A stretch of 17,555 nucleotides of DNA, taken from positions 1 to 17,555 of the forward strand of contig WRJP01000018.1 of NCBI GenBank assembly GCA_009778535.1, read 5' to 3'. Every line of letters starts with the position of its first letter. The stretch's first letter is position 1. The notes under the pieces are model-generated. The model saw only the letters and a program-made list of their open reading frames with translations. It searched no databases and was not told the origin of the DNA. Below, in pieces: positions 1 to 6,563 of the stretch. The DNA is from Propionibacteriaceae bacterium (GTDB taxonomy: Bacteria > Actinomycetota > Actinomycetes > Propionibacteriales > Propionibacteriaceae). Made by a program: the position numbers and the translations under genes.

Positions 1-2
1 TG

Positions 3-401
3 GATGAAAAATCTAAGACACGCCTCGTGGCCAATGTCTACGCAAATGCGGAGCGCTGCCGCAAACTCGACCGACTGCGCACCCAACGCAGGGAACTGGT
101 TTCTGTCGAGCCTCCGAGCGGAGGTCGCCCACTCTTTCCACTGATGGCTCTTGGTGCGGCAATCGTGTCCTTCTTCATTATGATCGGCACCTTTGCCTCG
201 GGTGCTTCTGGGGTTGGCGTAGCGTTCCTTCTAGTGACTTTAGTGTTCTCGATCTATGTTGGGGTGAAGATAAGCAAGCGCAGCGGGTACGACCAAGCGC
301 TTACCAGGTACGAGGATGCTCAACGCAAGCTGGAGGACGTGGAGAAGAAGTTAAGAGCCAATCCGCCGCTTACGGAGCCGATCTGGTTGTTAGTCAAATA
401 G
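3..401 (+). CDS. Partial two-helix membrane protein with C-terminal coiled coil (5' end outside window)
   Basis: Only the 3' part of this gene is inside the window. The frame is open to the left edge, so the GTG at 27 is probably an internal Val codon. Counting from that GTG, two hydrophobic segments are visible at about residues 36-57 and 62-82, forming a membrane hairpin. They are preceded by a basic, Arg-rich stretch (about 8-24) and followed by a charged heptad-like helix (about 85-110). The stop codon overlaps the AGGAG ribosome-binding site of the ATPase gene, which begins 7 nt further on, so the two are very probably co-transcribed. The family is not recognised. By context I infer a small membrane component working with the downstream FtsK-type ATPase, which itself has no membrane segment, but this is unproven. 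Confidence 0.75.
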   Translation, partial: DEKSKTRLVANVYANAERCRKLDRLRTQRRELVSVEPPSGGRPLFPLMALGAAIVSFFIMIGTFASGASGVGVAFLLVTLVFSIYVGVKISKRSGYDQALTRYEDAQRKLEDVEKKLRANPPLTEPIWLLVK

Positions 402-408
402 GAGCGAC

Positions 409-2763
409 ATGAGCTCGCCGCTTCTGAAAGTGGCCGAGTCAATCCAACTTGGCTCGGCCACCGTCCCGCTACTTGGCCAGTCCAACATCTGGGTGGAGGA
501 CAGTCTTGCAGATGATTCGTCAATAAGGCTCACCTGGTCGATCATGCAAAAAGCATTGGAAGGTACTGCCCCGGGACAGCTAGAAGTCACGGTATTCGAC
601 GATGGCTTGAGTGGCCTTGCCGCACCCTTCTGGCCTCTCAACTCAGGCGGCGAAAAAATACTTAACGTCCTAAACGACGAGCAAGAGTTCAAAGCCACGC
701 TTCGCTTCCTCCGCGATCATGTACAGGGCGTGAAGAATGTCATGCAAGGTAAAGACCGGAGTCTGGCTGACTTTCGCCGCCGGGTTGACTACCCAGTTGA
801 GGGCTACAAGCTGATCGTCATCTCCACGGATTTCTCTTTCCTCGACGAAGGCACTCAGATTGACCTTGGGGTGCTGCTAAAGGCCGCCCCTGCCGCAGGA
901 GTATCGTTTCTTATCCACTCAATGACGCTAGGTGCTAACCCAGCGGTCGTCGCCATGTGCGACCACATGACAATAAGACACGCAGCGATTGAGCGAAAAG
1001 ATGAAGATTCGGCAATCGGCTGGCAAGCACCGTCACCGGACGAACTTATCGCGATGTCGCAGACGGTTGCAGGCAGCCTAGCATCGGCCAAGATGGATCC
1101 GCTGGCGTTCGCAGAAGTGCAGCCGCTCCACACGACATGGAATGAAACCAGTTCAGACGGTGTCACTTTCGCCATCGGAAGATACGGTTTGCAGACAGTA
1201 GAGGTCACTCTGGGAGATGAACTGAACCAGCGGCACAACATGCTAGTCACAGGCGCAGTTGGTCAAGGCAAGTCGAACCTCATCTCAGTGATCATCCATA
1301 GCTTGTGTCAGCGATACTCGCCAGCAGAAGTCGAGTTGTACTTACTCGACTTCAAGGAGGGCGTGACACTCCAGCCATTCTTCAACGCTGAAACTGGGGA
1401 ATATCTGCCCCACGCGCGGGTGTTGGGTCTTGAAGCTGATCGCGAGTTCGGTTTGAGTGTGCTGCGAAACCTATTCGACATCTACAAGAGCCGCATGAAG
1501 ACGTTCAAGACGGCTGGAGTGCAGAACATAAGGCAGTACCGCGAAGTGGTTTCTGAAGGCACGCTGCCTCGCATCGTCGTCGTCATTGACGAGTTCCAGA
1601 TGATGTTCGCCGAACGAGACAAGGTATCTGATGAGATTGCCGAGCTGCTGGTGCGTGGAGTTCGACTGTTCCGCGCCTGTGGCATCCACATTATCTTGGC
1701 TTCGCAGACAATCGGCGGCAACATGTCACTCATGGGGTCAGTCGGAGAAGGACTTTTCGGTCAGGTACCTGTGCGTGTGGCGTTAAAAAACTCGCTTGCT
1801 GAATCGCACGCCACCTTGTGCGACAAGAATGACGCTGCTGCATACCTTCGAGCGCGTGAAGCAATTGTCAATCAAGATTACGGCGACGTGTCGGCTAACC
1901 GAAAAACCTCTATCGCATTCGCTGACGAAACTGTACTTGCGCCCCTGCGCACCCGCTGGTGGCAGCAAACCCGCGAATCCACGAAACCACCTTACGTATT
2001 CGTCGGAGAACGGAAACGTTCGCTAGCTGACGACTTCGCCGCGTTGACCGCAAGGCCGTCTTCGGCGGTTGCGGTGCCGACGGTATTCCTAGGCTCACGG
2101 ATTGAAGTGGATGCCAGACCTCTGGAGGTACCTTTCGGCCGCGAGGTCGGGCGCAACATCTGTCTGTTCGGCCAAGGTGATACAGTCGTGGAAATTGAGA
2201 GCATCGTCTTGTCGCTAGCTATACAGCAACCGAGCACGCGATTCCTCGTCCTTGATTGTTTGGACAGTAACTCGGCTTGGGACAGCACGCGCGAAATGTT
2301 CACGACGCTGGTTAGCCAGACGGACTGCACTCTCACGGTGGTGCCCAGGGACGAAGTCGAGGCTGTCATCATGCAGGAGGCAGATAGCCTCGTAGATCAG
2401 AATGTGTCAGCCAATACGGTACTGATCGGTCTAGGTCTAGATCGAATTCGGGCGATGCCGGTGGCATTCCAGGACATCGCAAGGACTGGAACGAGCCATG
2501 GCATCCACATCATCGGCTGGTGGTTGAAGCTGGATTCTTTCCGTGAGCACGTCGGATACGGTGGCGACGCATTTTTCGATATCCGGCTCGCCCTGCGACT
2601 CGACTCTCAGTCAGCTAAGCAACTCGTCGCCGACCCGCTGCTGGAATGGAAACCAACAGACAACCGAATGCTCGTATGGGACTCAACGGAACTAGCCGAG
2701 GCCATTCGCGTCATCCCATACTCGGTGCTCGACCCGACCACCGTAACCAGAATGCGGGGATGA
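409..2763 (+). CDS. FtsK/SpoIIIE-type ATPase, three-module, type VII secretion-like
   Basis: A 784-aa soluble ATPase of the FtsK/HerA superfamily. The central module is complete: Walker A GAVGQGKS at residues 282-289 (Lys288), Walker B IVVVIDE at 389-395 (Asp394, Glu395), then the typical FtsK sensor segment HIILASQT. The N-terminal part (about 50-250) and the C-terminal part (about 575-780) look like degenerate copies of the same fold. The C-terminal copy has a P-loop-like FGQGDT near 587-592 without the lysine, and no clear P-loop is seen in the first. Tandem modules in one chain are known from EccC/EssC of type VII secretion, although there the first module is usually the catalytic one. 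No transmembrane segment is visible, whereas EssC/EccC carry two N-terminal helices; the membrane hairpin may be supplied by the upstream gene. The start is fixed by AGGAG at 400-404. Four genes for WXG100-sized proteins follow. The assignment to FtsK/SpoIIIE is firm; the secretion role is inferred. Confidence 0.9.
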   Translation: MSSPLLKVAESIQLGSATVPLLGQSNIWVEDSLADDSSIRLTWSIMQKALEGTAPGQLEVTVFDDGLSGLAAPFWPLNSGGEKILNVLNDEQEFKATLRFLRDHVQGVKNVMQGKDRSLADFRRRVDYPVEGYKLIVISTDFSFLDEGTQIDLGVLLKAAPAAGVSFLIHSMTLGANPAVVAMCDHMTIRHAAIERKDEDSAIGWQAPSPDELIAMSQTVAGSLASAKMDPLAFAEVQPLHTTWNETSSDGVTFAIGRYGLQTVEVTLGDELNQRHNMLVTGAVGQGKSNLISVIIHSLCQRYSPAEVELYLLDFKEGVTLQPFFNAETGEYLPHARVLGLEADREFGLSVLRNLFDIYKSRMKTFKTAGVQNIRQYREVVSEGTLPRIVVVIDEFQMMFAERDKVSDEIAELLVRGVRLFRACGIHIILASQTIGGNMSLMGSVGEGLFGQVPVRVALKNSLAESHATLCDKNDAAAYLRAREAIVNQDYGDVSANRKTSIAFADETVLAPLRTRWWQQTRESTKPPYVFVGERKRSLADDFAALTARPSSAVAVPTVFLGSRIEVDARPLEVPFGREVGRNICLFGQGDTVVEIESIVLSLAIQQPSTRFLVLDCLDSNSAWDSTREMFTTLVSQTDCTLTVVPRDEVEAVIMQEADSLVDQNVSANTVLIGLGLDRIRAMPVAFQDIARTGTSHGIHIIGWWLKLDSFREHVGYGGDAFFDIRLALRLDSQSAKQLVADPLLEWKPTDNRMLVWDSTELAEAIRVIPYSVLDPTTVTRMRG

Positions 2764-2766
2764 GTA

Positions 2767-3381
2767 ATGAGCTACGACCCCGAGCGCTCTCCTGGACGCA
2801 GCCACGAAACTGCGCCCAAGCAGTCTCCTGCAACCGCAGACACGAAAACGAGAGCGACGCTTGGGGCTGTTGCGACTTACATGTCACAAACTGGTGCAGA
2901 TGTCAGTTCAAACGACGCTTCCGATCTGGGAACGGCCTCTCAGTCTCCTGAAAGCTCTGTCCAAAAGCTAACCCAGGAGGCGATATCGCAGGCGAGAGAC
3001 ACTCGCAGTGCAAAGGCAGACCTACATGCTGCTGAAGCCTCAGCCCTCGCCCTCACCACCAATGAAGTACGAGCTGGCTCTCCAGCATTACAGACCAAAA
3101 CTACCAGCCACACAATAGGAGGAGGCATGTCGTTACAAGACACAATCGCCCAGATCGCTTCGTTACAGCGAGCGATTCAAGACCAGATCAGGCTGATCAA
3201 CGACTTTCTGAAAAGCAACCGCGACACGATGCAGATAGTGCGAACCGAACTCAAAGGCAGCACGAAAGGCTATGACCAGAGGATGATTAACTCGTTGTCG
3301 CAGGCCGAGTCGTCACTCACGTCGTCTTTATCCAGCCTACAACGCGCGTCAGAGGCTCTGACGAAAGTCAGCGCTATCTAA
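2767..3381 (+). CDS. Small helical-hairpin protein with disordered N-terminal extension (204 aa; internal start gives 84 aa)
   Basis: The 204-aa frame starts 3 nt after the ATPase stop with only a weak GGGGA upstream, so it would depend on translational coupling. Residues 1-120 are rich in Ser, Thr, Ala, Gln and charged residues with no hydrophobic core, so probably disordered. Residues 121-204 are a clean helix-turn-helix hairpin of WXG100 size. A much stronger start lies exactly there: AGGAGG at 3117-3122, 4 nt before an in-frame ATG at 3127, giving an 84-aa protein. In that short form a Gly-containing turn (LKGS near residues 42-45, TKG at 46-48) sits where WXG100 proteins carry Trp-x-Gly, but Trp is absent. 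The main product may be the 84-aa form, with the long form a minor or regulated variant. Overlapping reading frames in 2767-3126 look less protein-like. Secretion by the neighbouring ATPase is inference. Confidence 0.7.
   Translation: MSYDPERSPGRSHETAPKQSPATADTKTRATLGAVATYMSQTGADVSSNDASDLGTASQSPESSVQKLTQEAISQARDTRSAKADLHAAEASALALTTNEVRAGSPALQTKTTSHTIGGGMSLQDTIAQIASLQRAIQDQIRLINDFLKSNRDTMQIVRTELKGSTKGYDQRMINSLSQAESSLTSSLSSLQRASEALTKVSAI
3117..3129 (+). promoter_or_regulatory. Strong internal ribosome-binding site and in-frame ATG
   Basis: AGGAGGAGG at 3117-3125 followed by ATG at 3127-3129, in the same frame as the surrounding gene. The core AGGAGG is 4 nt from the ATG and is the best Shine-Dalgarno match in this operon, far better than that of the upstream start at 2767. 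It predicts an 84-aa protein similar in length to the next three genes (86, 91 and 85 aa). Confidence 0.75.
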
Positions 3382-3395
3382 AAAGGAGAATAATC

Positions 3396-3656
3396 ATGGT
3401 ATCTATTCAAGATGTAGCTGACGCAGCCCATCGTATTGGCGAATCGGCGAAAAACGCGCAGCTAAGAACTAATAGTTGCGCAGACACACTTAAGACGCAC
3501 GCTACTCAACTTTCAGGCACAGTAAGAGGCAGCCGTACCGGCGAGGAGGCTGTACGCCAGGTGAACCAGGCGGAACGCTCGATACGCGAAAGCGCTGCCC
3601 GTTTACTCACCCTGAAATCGGACATCGACAGCTTCGTTCAAGACCTCATCAAGTAG
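3396..3656 (+). CDS. Small all-helical protein, WXG100-sized (86 aa)
   Basis: The sequence is almost wholly helix-compatible: Ala, Gln, Glu, Arg and Lys with regularly spaced Val/Ile/Leu. A Gly/Ser-rich break lies near residues 40-49 (SGTVRGSRTG), dividing it into two helices of about 38 residues. This is the WXG100 hairpin layout without the Trp. One Cys at residue 28. No signal peptide or membrane segment. AGGAG at 3384-3388, 7 nt before the ATG, supports the start; the preceding gene ends 14 nt upstream, so it belongs to the same operon. No family is recognised by name. A substrate or structural subunit of a type VII-like system is the likeliest reading, based on size, fold pattern and the ATPase neighbour. 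Confidence 0.75.
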   Translation: MVSIQDVADAAHRIGESAKNAQLRTNSCADTLKTHATQLSGTVRGSRTGEEAVRQVNQAERSIRESAARLLTLKSDIDSFVQDLIK

Positions 3657-3662
3657 CACATC

Positions 3663-3938
3663 ATGGCATGGGTAGTGGATCAGCAAACCAAGAGGCTTCG
3701 AGATGCGGCGTTGAATGCGCTCGAATCGGCTATGAATCACGACAGCTACGCTCAACAACAGGTCAGAACAATCATGGGTGTCACCCGCTCCGCCATGGGC
3801 ACCGGTCACACGCAGGGGGATCGACTCATTCAAGATACAGCGCAAGTTACAGAATGTATCCAACGGGCACAGTCGTCAATCCAGCGAGCGATGGGCGAAG
3901 TTAGAGACGTGAACATTATGATGTGGGTGTCCGATTGA
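3663..3938 (+). CDS. Small all-helical protein (91 aa)
   Basis: Starts 6 nt after the preceding stop without a recognisable Shine-Dalgarno sequence, so translation is probably coupled. Two helices are separated by a Gly-rich centre (MGTGHTQG at about 45-52), again WXG100-like in proportions, with Trp at residues 3 and 88 but not in the turn. The second half is rich in Gln, Arg and Ala (residues 58-80). Cys at 65. A shifted frame starting at 3668 overlaps it but ends without a continuation and is less helical. The next gene starts 1 nt after this stop. No family recognised; membership of the ATPase operon is clear from packing. Confidence 0.7.
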   Translation: MAWVVDQQTKRLRDAALNALESAMNHDSYAQQQVRTIMGVTRSAMGTGHTQGDRLIQDTAQVTECIQRAQSSIQRAMGEVRDVNIMMWVSD

Positions 3939-3939
3939 G

Positions 3940-4197
3940 ATGACCGATATCTACACGACTATTTGCACGCTGCAAGCACTCTGCACAGCTGTGCGCCAGA
4001 CCAGACAAAACATCCTTGAGGCAATTTCGGCTTTGGAGCACGCCCTAGATAGCTTGCGTGCCCTGGACGACCCGTATGCCCGAAATGCCGAGGCAGATGT
4101 CCTTGCGGCATTGGCAGACCTTCGCGCAGCTCATGCCACCTGGCTTGAGGAGTACACCAGGCGAGCTGATGACTTAAGCCGCCGCTTGGCAGCCTAA
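3940..4197 (+). CDS. Small all-helical protein, glycine-free (85 aa)
   Basis: Begins 1 nt after the previous stop codon, implying translational coupling. The protein is almost continuous helix, very rich in Ala, Leu, Arg and Asp/Glu, with a turn at DDP near residues 43-45. It contains no glycine at all, which sets it apart from its two neighbours. Two Cys (9 and 15) lie on one face of the first helix. Length and hairpin layout match the other small proteins, so it may be the partner of one of them; ESX-type proteins usually act as heterodimers. That pairing is inference. No family is recognised. Confidence 0.7.
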   Translation: MTDIYTTICTLQALCTAVRQTRQNILEAISALEHALDSLRALDDPYARNAEADVLAALADLRAAHATWLEEYTRRADDLSRRLAA

Positions 4198-4225
4198 CAA
4201 CTGACCTAAAGAGAGGAATGAACAG

Positions 4226-4537
4226 ATGGGTTTCTTCACCAAGAAAGTTCCACTTCGCAGTAACCAAGTTTCAACGGCCGTGACGCAGGCACGCTTGCTA
4301 GAACTCCAAGAGCTACCTGGAGTCGTGACAGTCAGATATGCGGATGGTCCGATGCAAGATACACTTGAGCAACTCGAAATGTGCAAGCAGCAAGGACTGA
4401 TGGAAGTCACCGTTGTTTTCGACTATGAAGGCGAGTCCGTCGTCGATGGCGATTTGTGTCTTCTCGTCGAGATGGAGATGCGAGAATTGCTTGACAAATA
4501 TGGATTCGATGGACAGAACGCTACTGTGATTCGTTAG
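4226..4537 (+). CDS. Small acidic alpha/beta protein of unknown function (103 aa)
   Basis: ATG preceded by GAGAGGA at 4211-4217, 8 nt upstream. Unlike the helical proteins before it, this one has a mixed pattern: a basic N-terminus (MGFFTKK), a helix at about 15-30, a beta-like segment VVTVRYAD near 33-40, a helix with Cys54, a beta segment EVTVVFDYEG near 61-70, and an acidic helix (about 80-94). Net charge is acidic. No signal peptide or membrane segment. I do not recognise the family. Its place in the operon, right after the putative substrates, would suit a chaperone or adaptor, but nothing in the sequence proves this. Confidence 0.7.
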   Translation: MGFFTKKVPLRSNQVSTAVTQARLLELQELPGVVTVRYADGPMQDTLEQLEMCKQQGLMEVTVVFDYEGESVVDGDLCLLVEMEMRELLDKYGFDGQNATVIR

Positions 4538-4566
4538 CAAAATGGTAACAAGGAAAAGGCTGACAT

Positions 4567-4769
4567 ATGAGACTTGTTGTTGATGAAGTAGTCGTAATTC
4601 CGGGTAGAAGCGCTGCTGCCTGAGGAGTCATTGAGGACTCGCTAGTTGCCGTCTCCACAGCCCGCTGATTGCCGCCATCCCACCTGCTGATTGCTGCCAG
4701 CAGAATGCTGCTGCTGCCAAAGGTGTCCGTCTAGTAGAGGTGGTATCTTTGGCGGCAGAGGAGGGCGAG
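4567..4769 (+). pseudogene. Possible decayed small gene of the same operon (18-codon intact start)
   Basis: An ATG at 4567 has a plausible ribosome-binding site (AAGGAAAAGG at 4550-4559) but the frame closes after 18 codons (TGA at 4621). Beyond the stop the same frame continues as GVIEDSLVAVSTAR, and after a second stop a different frame gives an Ala-rich, protein-like stretch (AIPPADCC..., then RLVEVVSLAAEEGE) leading up to the next gene. Joined, the pieces would make a helical protein of about 65-70 aa, like its neighbours. A 14-bp imperfect direct repeat (GCTGATTGC[C/T]GCCA at 4664-4677 and 4686-4699) lies at the apparent frame break. It may instead be an untranslated leader with an 18-codon upstream ORF. 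Confidence is modest because no intact homologue is at hand. Confidence 0.35.
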
Positions 4770-5621
4770 ATGTTTGGCAAAAAGAACAAGGTACCCGAAT
4801 GGGCGAACCAGTTGAAGGAAAAAGAGTTTCTGGCGTTCATGGCGGCAGTCCAAGACTACTTTTCAACAGCTGACAGACCTTTCACCATAGACGATGGAAT
4901 GGTGCGCTTCTTAGACGACGATTCAAGTCTCGGCCTAGCAAACCCCATGCAAATTTGTGCCCAAAATGACATCGCCGACTATCCCGAAATCATCTCCTAC
5001 CATTTTGACCTGATGCGCGAAGCCGATGCGTTCAGAGCCAAATTTGCTGAGCTAGAAGCTGACTTTGAAGCTGTGAAATCCTACCTCGGAGTTAGGCTTT
5101 ACCCACAAGAGTACATTTCTTTCGCCGGTGAGAACTCCTTGATTTGCCGCCACTTTACGGGCGAACTTTTTTCGGTACTAGTTTGGGACTTTCCAACTGC
5201 CATCGAAACCGTTCAGGCAAGTCAAGTTGAAAAGTGGAACGTTTCTGAAGCTGAGCTATTTGCCATCGGAGCCGAAAACGTTAATAACAACTACGCTTTC
5301 GAGATTGCTACGATCGCCGCCACCGATGATGTTGATCTTTACGTAATCGAAACCGAACACTTCTTCGCAGCCAACATTCTGCTTGATTTGGACGCACACC
5401 CAGAGCTTGTCAAAGAAGGTGGAGCCATCGTCGCCGTTCCGCTTCGCAATCTAGCGCTGATCTATCCGATTTCTGACATCAATGTTGCGCGCGCTCTAAC
5501 CCCGATCTTTGCCCACACCACGAATATGTACGCCGCCGGACCTGGTGCCCTAACCCAGGAAGTCTATTGGTACCACGACGGCCAGTTTGAATCCCTCAAC
5601 TACACCGCAACAGGAAAATAG
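4770..5621 (+). CDS. DUF1444 (YtpQ-like) family protein
   Basis: I start this 283-aa protein at ATG 4770, which has a perfect AGGAGG (4759-4764) 5 nt upstream; a GTG 30 nt earlier also lies in frame but has no such site. Resemblance to Bacillus YtpQ/DUF1444 is visible by eye in the C-terminal half: a segment around EKWNVSEAELFAIGAENV, then a segment ending in the strand AIVAVPLRNLALIYPI, then a terminal part with YWYHDGQFESL. No signal peptide or membrane helix. The biochemical role of DUF1444 is not established. Position directly after the small helical proteins suggests it belongs to the same accessory locus. The last gene of a secretion cluster is sometimes an immunity or accessory protein, but there is no direct evidence here. 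Confidence 0.65.
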   Translation: MFGKKNKVPEWANQLKEKEFLAFMAAVQDYFSTADRPFTIDDGMVRFLDDDSSLGLANPMQICAQNDIADYPEIISYHFDLMREADAFRAKFAELEADFEAVKSYLGVRLYPQEYISFAGENSLICRHFTGELFSVLVWDFPTAIETVQASQVEKWNVSEAELFAIGAENVNNNYAFEIATIAATDDVDLYVIETEHFFAANILLDLDAHPELVKEGGAIVAVPLRNLALIYPISDINVARALTPIFAHTTNMYAAGPGALTQEVYWYHDGQFESLNYTATGK

Positions 5622-5728
5622 CTGAGTTTCACACCCTCTGAGGCTTTCCTGGCTCTCCTTGATGGCTCTGACTCGCCTGCTGAGTAAACGCATCAACTTC
5701 CGCTACAAAGGCCAGCCAAAGACTCATG

Positions 5729-5760
5729 AAATGCGTGATGCGTGATGCTATACTTCGTAT
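5729..5760 (+). promoter_or_regulatory. Leaderless promoter and candidate operator of the first vapBC pair
   Basis: A TATACT -10 element at 5749-5754 is followed by 6 nt and then the vapB ATG, so the transcript probably starts at or next to the ATG. Directly upstream are three tandem 7-bp units, AAATGCG, TGATGCG and TGATGCT (5729-5749), filling the space between -35 and -10. That is where a ribbon-helix-helix antitoxin would bind to repress its own operon. Confidence 0.6.
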
Positions 5761-5988
5761 ATGCGCACTACCCTTGATATTGATCCCCGCGTAATGGCGA
5801 GTGCTAGAGCCCGAGTTCACGAAGGACTCAACCGAAGTATCGGCGAGGCAGTCTCTGACATGGCTCTTGCCAATCTCATTACACCAACACGCCCACGACC
5901 AGCGACAAATGGACTTGTTCTCTTGCCCGATGTCCCCGGACACGTCATAACCAATGAGATGGTTGCGGAAGCTCTCCTAGATGAGTGA
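5761..5988 (+). CDS. vapB: VapB-type antitoxin (ribbon-helix-helix)
   Basis: A 75-aa protein. The N-terminus (MRTTLDIDPRVMASARARVHEG, then SIGEAVSDMA) is the standard ribbon-helix-helix DNA-binding fold of VapB antitoxins: a beta strand TTLDID followed by two helices. The C-terminal part, ending PDVPGHVITNEMVAEALLDE, is the expected toxin-binding tail. It overlaps the toxin gene by 8 nt, the usual layout. The ATG is 6 nt downstream of a TATACT box with no Shine-Dalgarno, so translation is likely leaderless. It should neutralise the PIN nuclease encoded next and autoregulate through the TGATGCG repeats. The family is clear; the subfamily is not. Confidence 0.85.
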   Translation: MRTTLDIDPRVMASARARVHEGLNRSIGEAVSDMALANLITPTRPRPATNGLVLLPDVPGHVITNEMVAEALLDE

Positions 5989-6409
5989 CATTGATCTACC
6001 TGATGTCAACGTACTTGTTGCACTGTTGAACCCACGCCACATCTACCATCGAGTAGCACAAGAATGGTTCGCTAACGCAGTGAGCGTTGCGACAACACCG
6101 ATAACAGAACTGGGTTTCCTTAGAGTATCTCTAGTTCCAGCTGTCAGCGGAAAACGGGTACAAACAGCTGATGCCCTGGCTTCACTGAATTCCCTACGCT
6201 CGCATGAACGTGCTTGCTTCCTGCCCGATGATTCGTCTCTTGGCCAAGCAACAATCGATCTATCAGGATGGGCTGGACACAAGCAGACCACCGATCTCCA
6301 CCTTGTCAACTTGGCAAGCAGGCACAAAGCGCGACTCGTAACCCTAGACCAGAAGATTCGACCGAGTCTGGTTCCAGCAGACCAGCAAAAAGTTCTCGTA
6401 CTGATCTAA
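5981..6409 (+). CDS. vapC: VapC toxin, PIN-domain ribonuclease
   Basis: A 142-aa PIN-domain protein. The acidic metal-binding residues are readable: Asp8 in LPDVNVLVAL, Glu43 in ITELGFLRV, Asp105 in TTDLHLVNLA and Asp123 in VTLDQKI. Known VapC toxins are Mg-dependent endoribonucleases that cut tRNA or rRNA and are blocked by the cognate VapB. All four acidic positions are intact, so the toxin is probably active. The gene starts inside the antitoxin 3' end. It is followed by a hairpin-rich repeat element that separates it from the convergent membrane-protein gene. Confidence 0.88.
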   Translation: MSDIDLPDVNVLVALLNPRHIYHRVAQEWFANAVSVATTPITELGFLRVSLVPAVSGKRVQTADALASLNSLRSHERACFLPDDSSLGQATIDLSGWAGHKQTTDLHLVNLASRHKARLVTLDQKIRPSLVPADQQKVLVLI

Positions 6410-6457
6410 AACCACAATCGAGGACGACGAATTGGGGGTCTCCTGATTGTCTTTTTC

Positions 6458-6557
6458 TGTCATCCCGCGGTAAATCGCGGGATCCATCGCAAGCAGCAGT
6501 GATGCAAGAACGTGCCATTCGGGTTTCTGGATCCTGCAACTGGCGTGCAGGACGACA
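6458..6557. repeat. REP/BIME-like element: two opposed hairpins
   Basis: Two palindromes face each other across about 48 bp. The first is ATCCCGCG (6462-6469) and CGCGGGAT (6476-6483) with a 6-nt loop. The second is TCCTGCA (6532-6538) and TGCAGGA (6546-6552) with a 7-nt loop. The outer ends are related in inverted orientation: TGTCATCC at 6458-6465 and GGACGACA at 6550-6557. The sequence GGATCC follows the first hairpin and precedes the second. This matches the general design of dispersed BIME-like elements (TGTCATcC...GGAT / ATCC...GGAtGACA). It lies between convergent genes, where it may also stop transcription. Copy number in the genome cannot be seen from here. Confidence 0.6.
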
Positions 6558-6563
6558 AAATGG

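Noticed and set aside
2646..2951. Plus-strand frame of about 100 codons spanning the ATPase end and the next gene
   Set aside because: It overlaps the ATPase 3' end, is rich in Arg, Cys, Trp and Asn, and stops inside the in-frame 204-aa gene, which is uninterrupted and ends in a clear helical hairpin.
4740..4769. GTG at 4740 as start of the DUF1444 gene
   Set aside because: No ribosome-binding site at a proper distance; the ATG at 4770 has a perfect AGGAGG 5 nt upstream.
5729..5749. Tandem 7-bp repeats considered as a CRISPR remnant
   Set aside because: Units are 7 bp without spacers and sit between -35 and -10 of vapB; an antitoxin operator explains them better.
5629..5943. Minus-strand frame of 104 codons
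   Set aside because: It is antisense to vapB and its promoter; composition is irregular (scattered Cys, Trp and Ser) and there is no ribosome-binding site.
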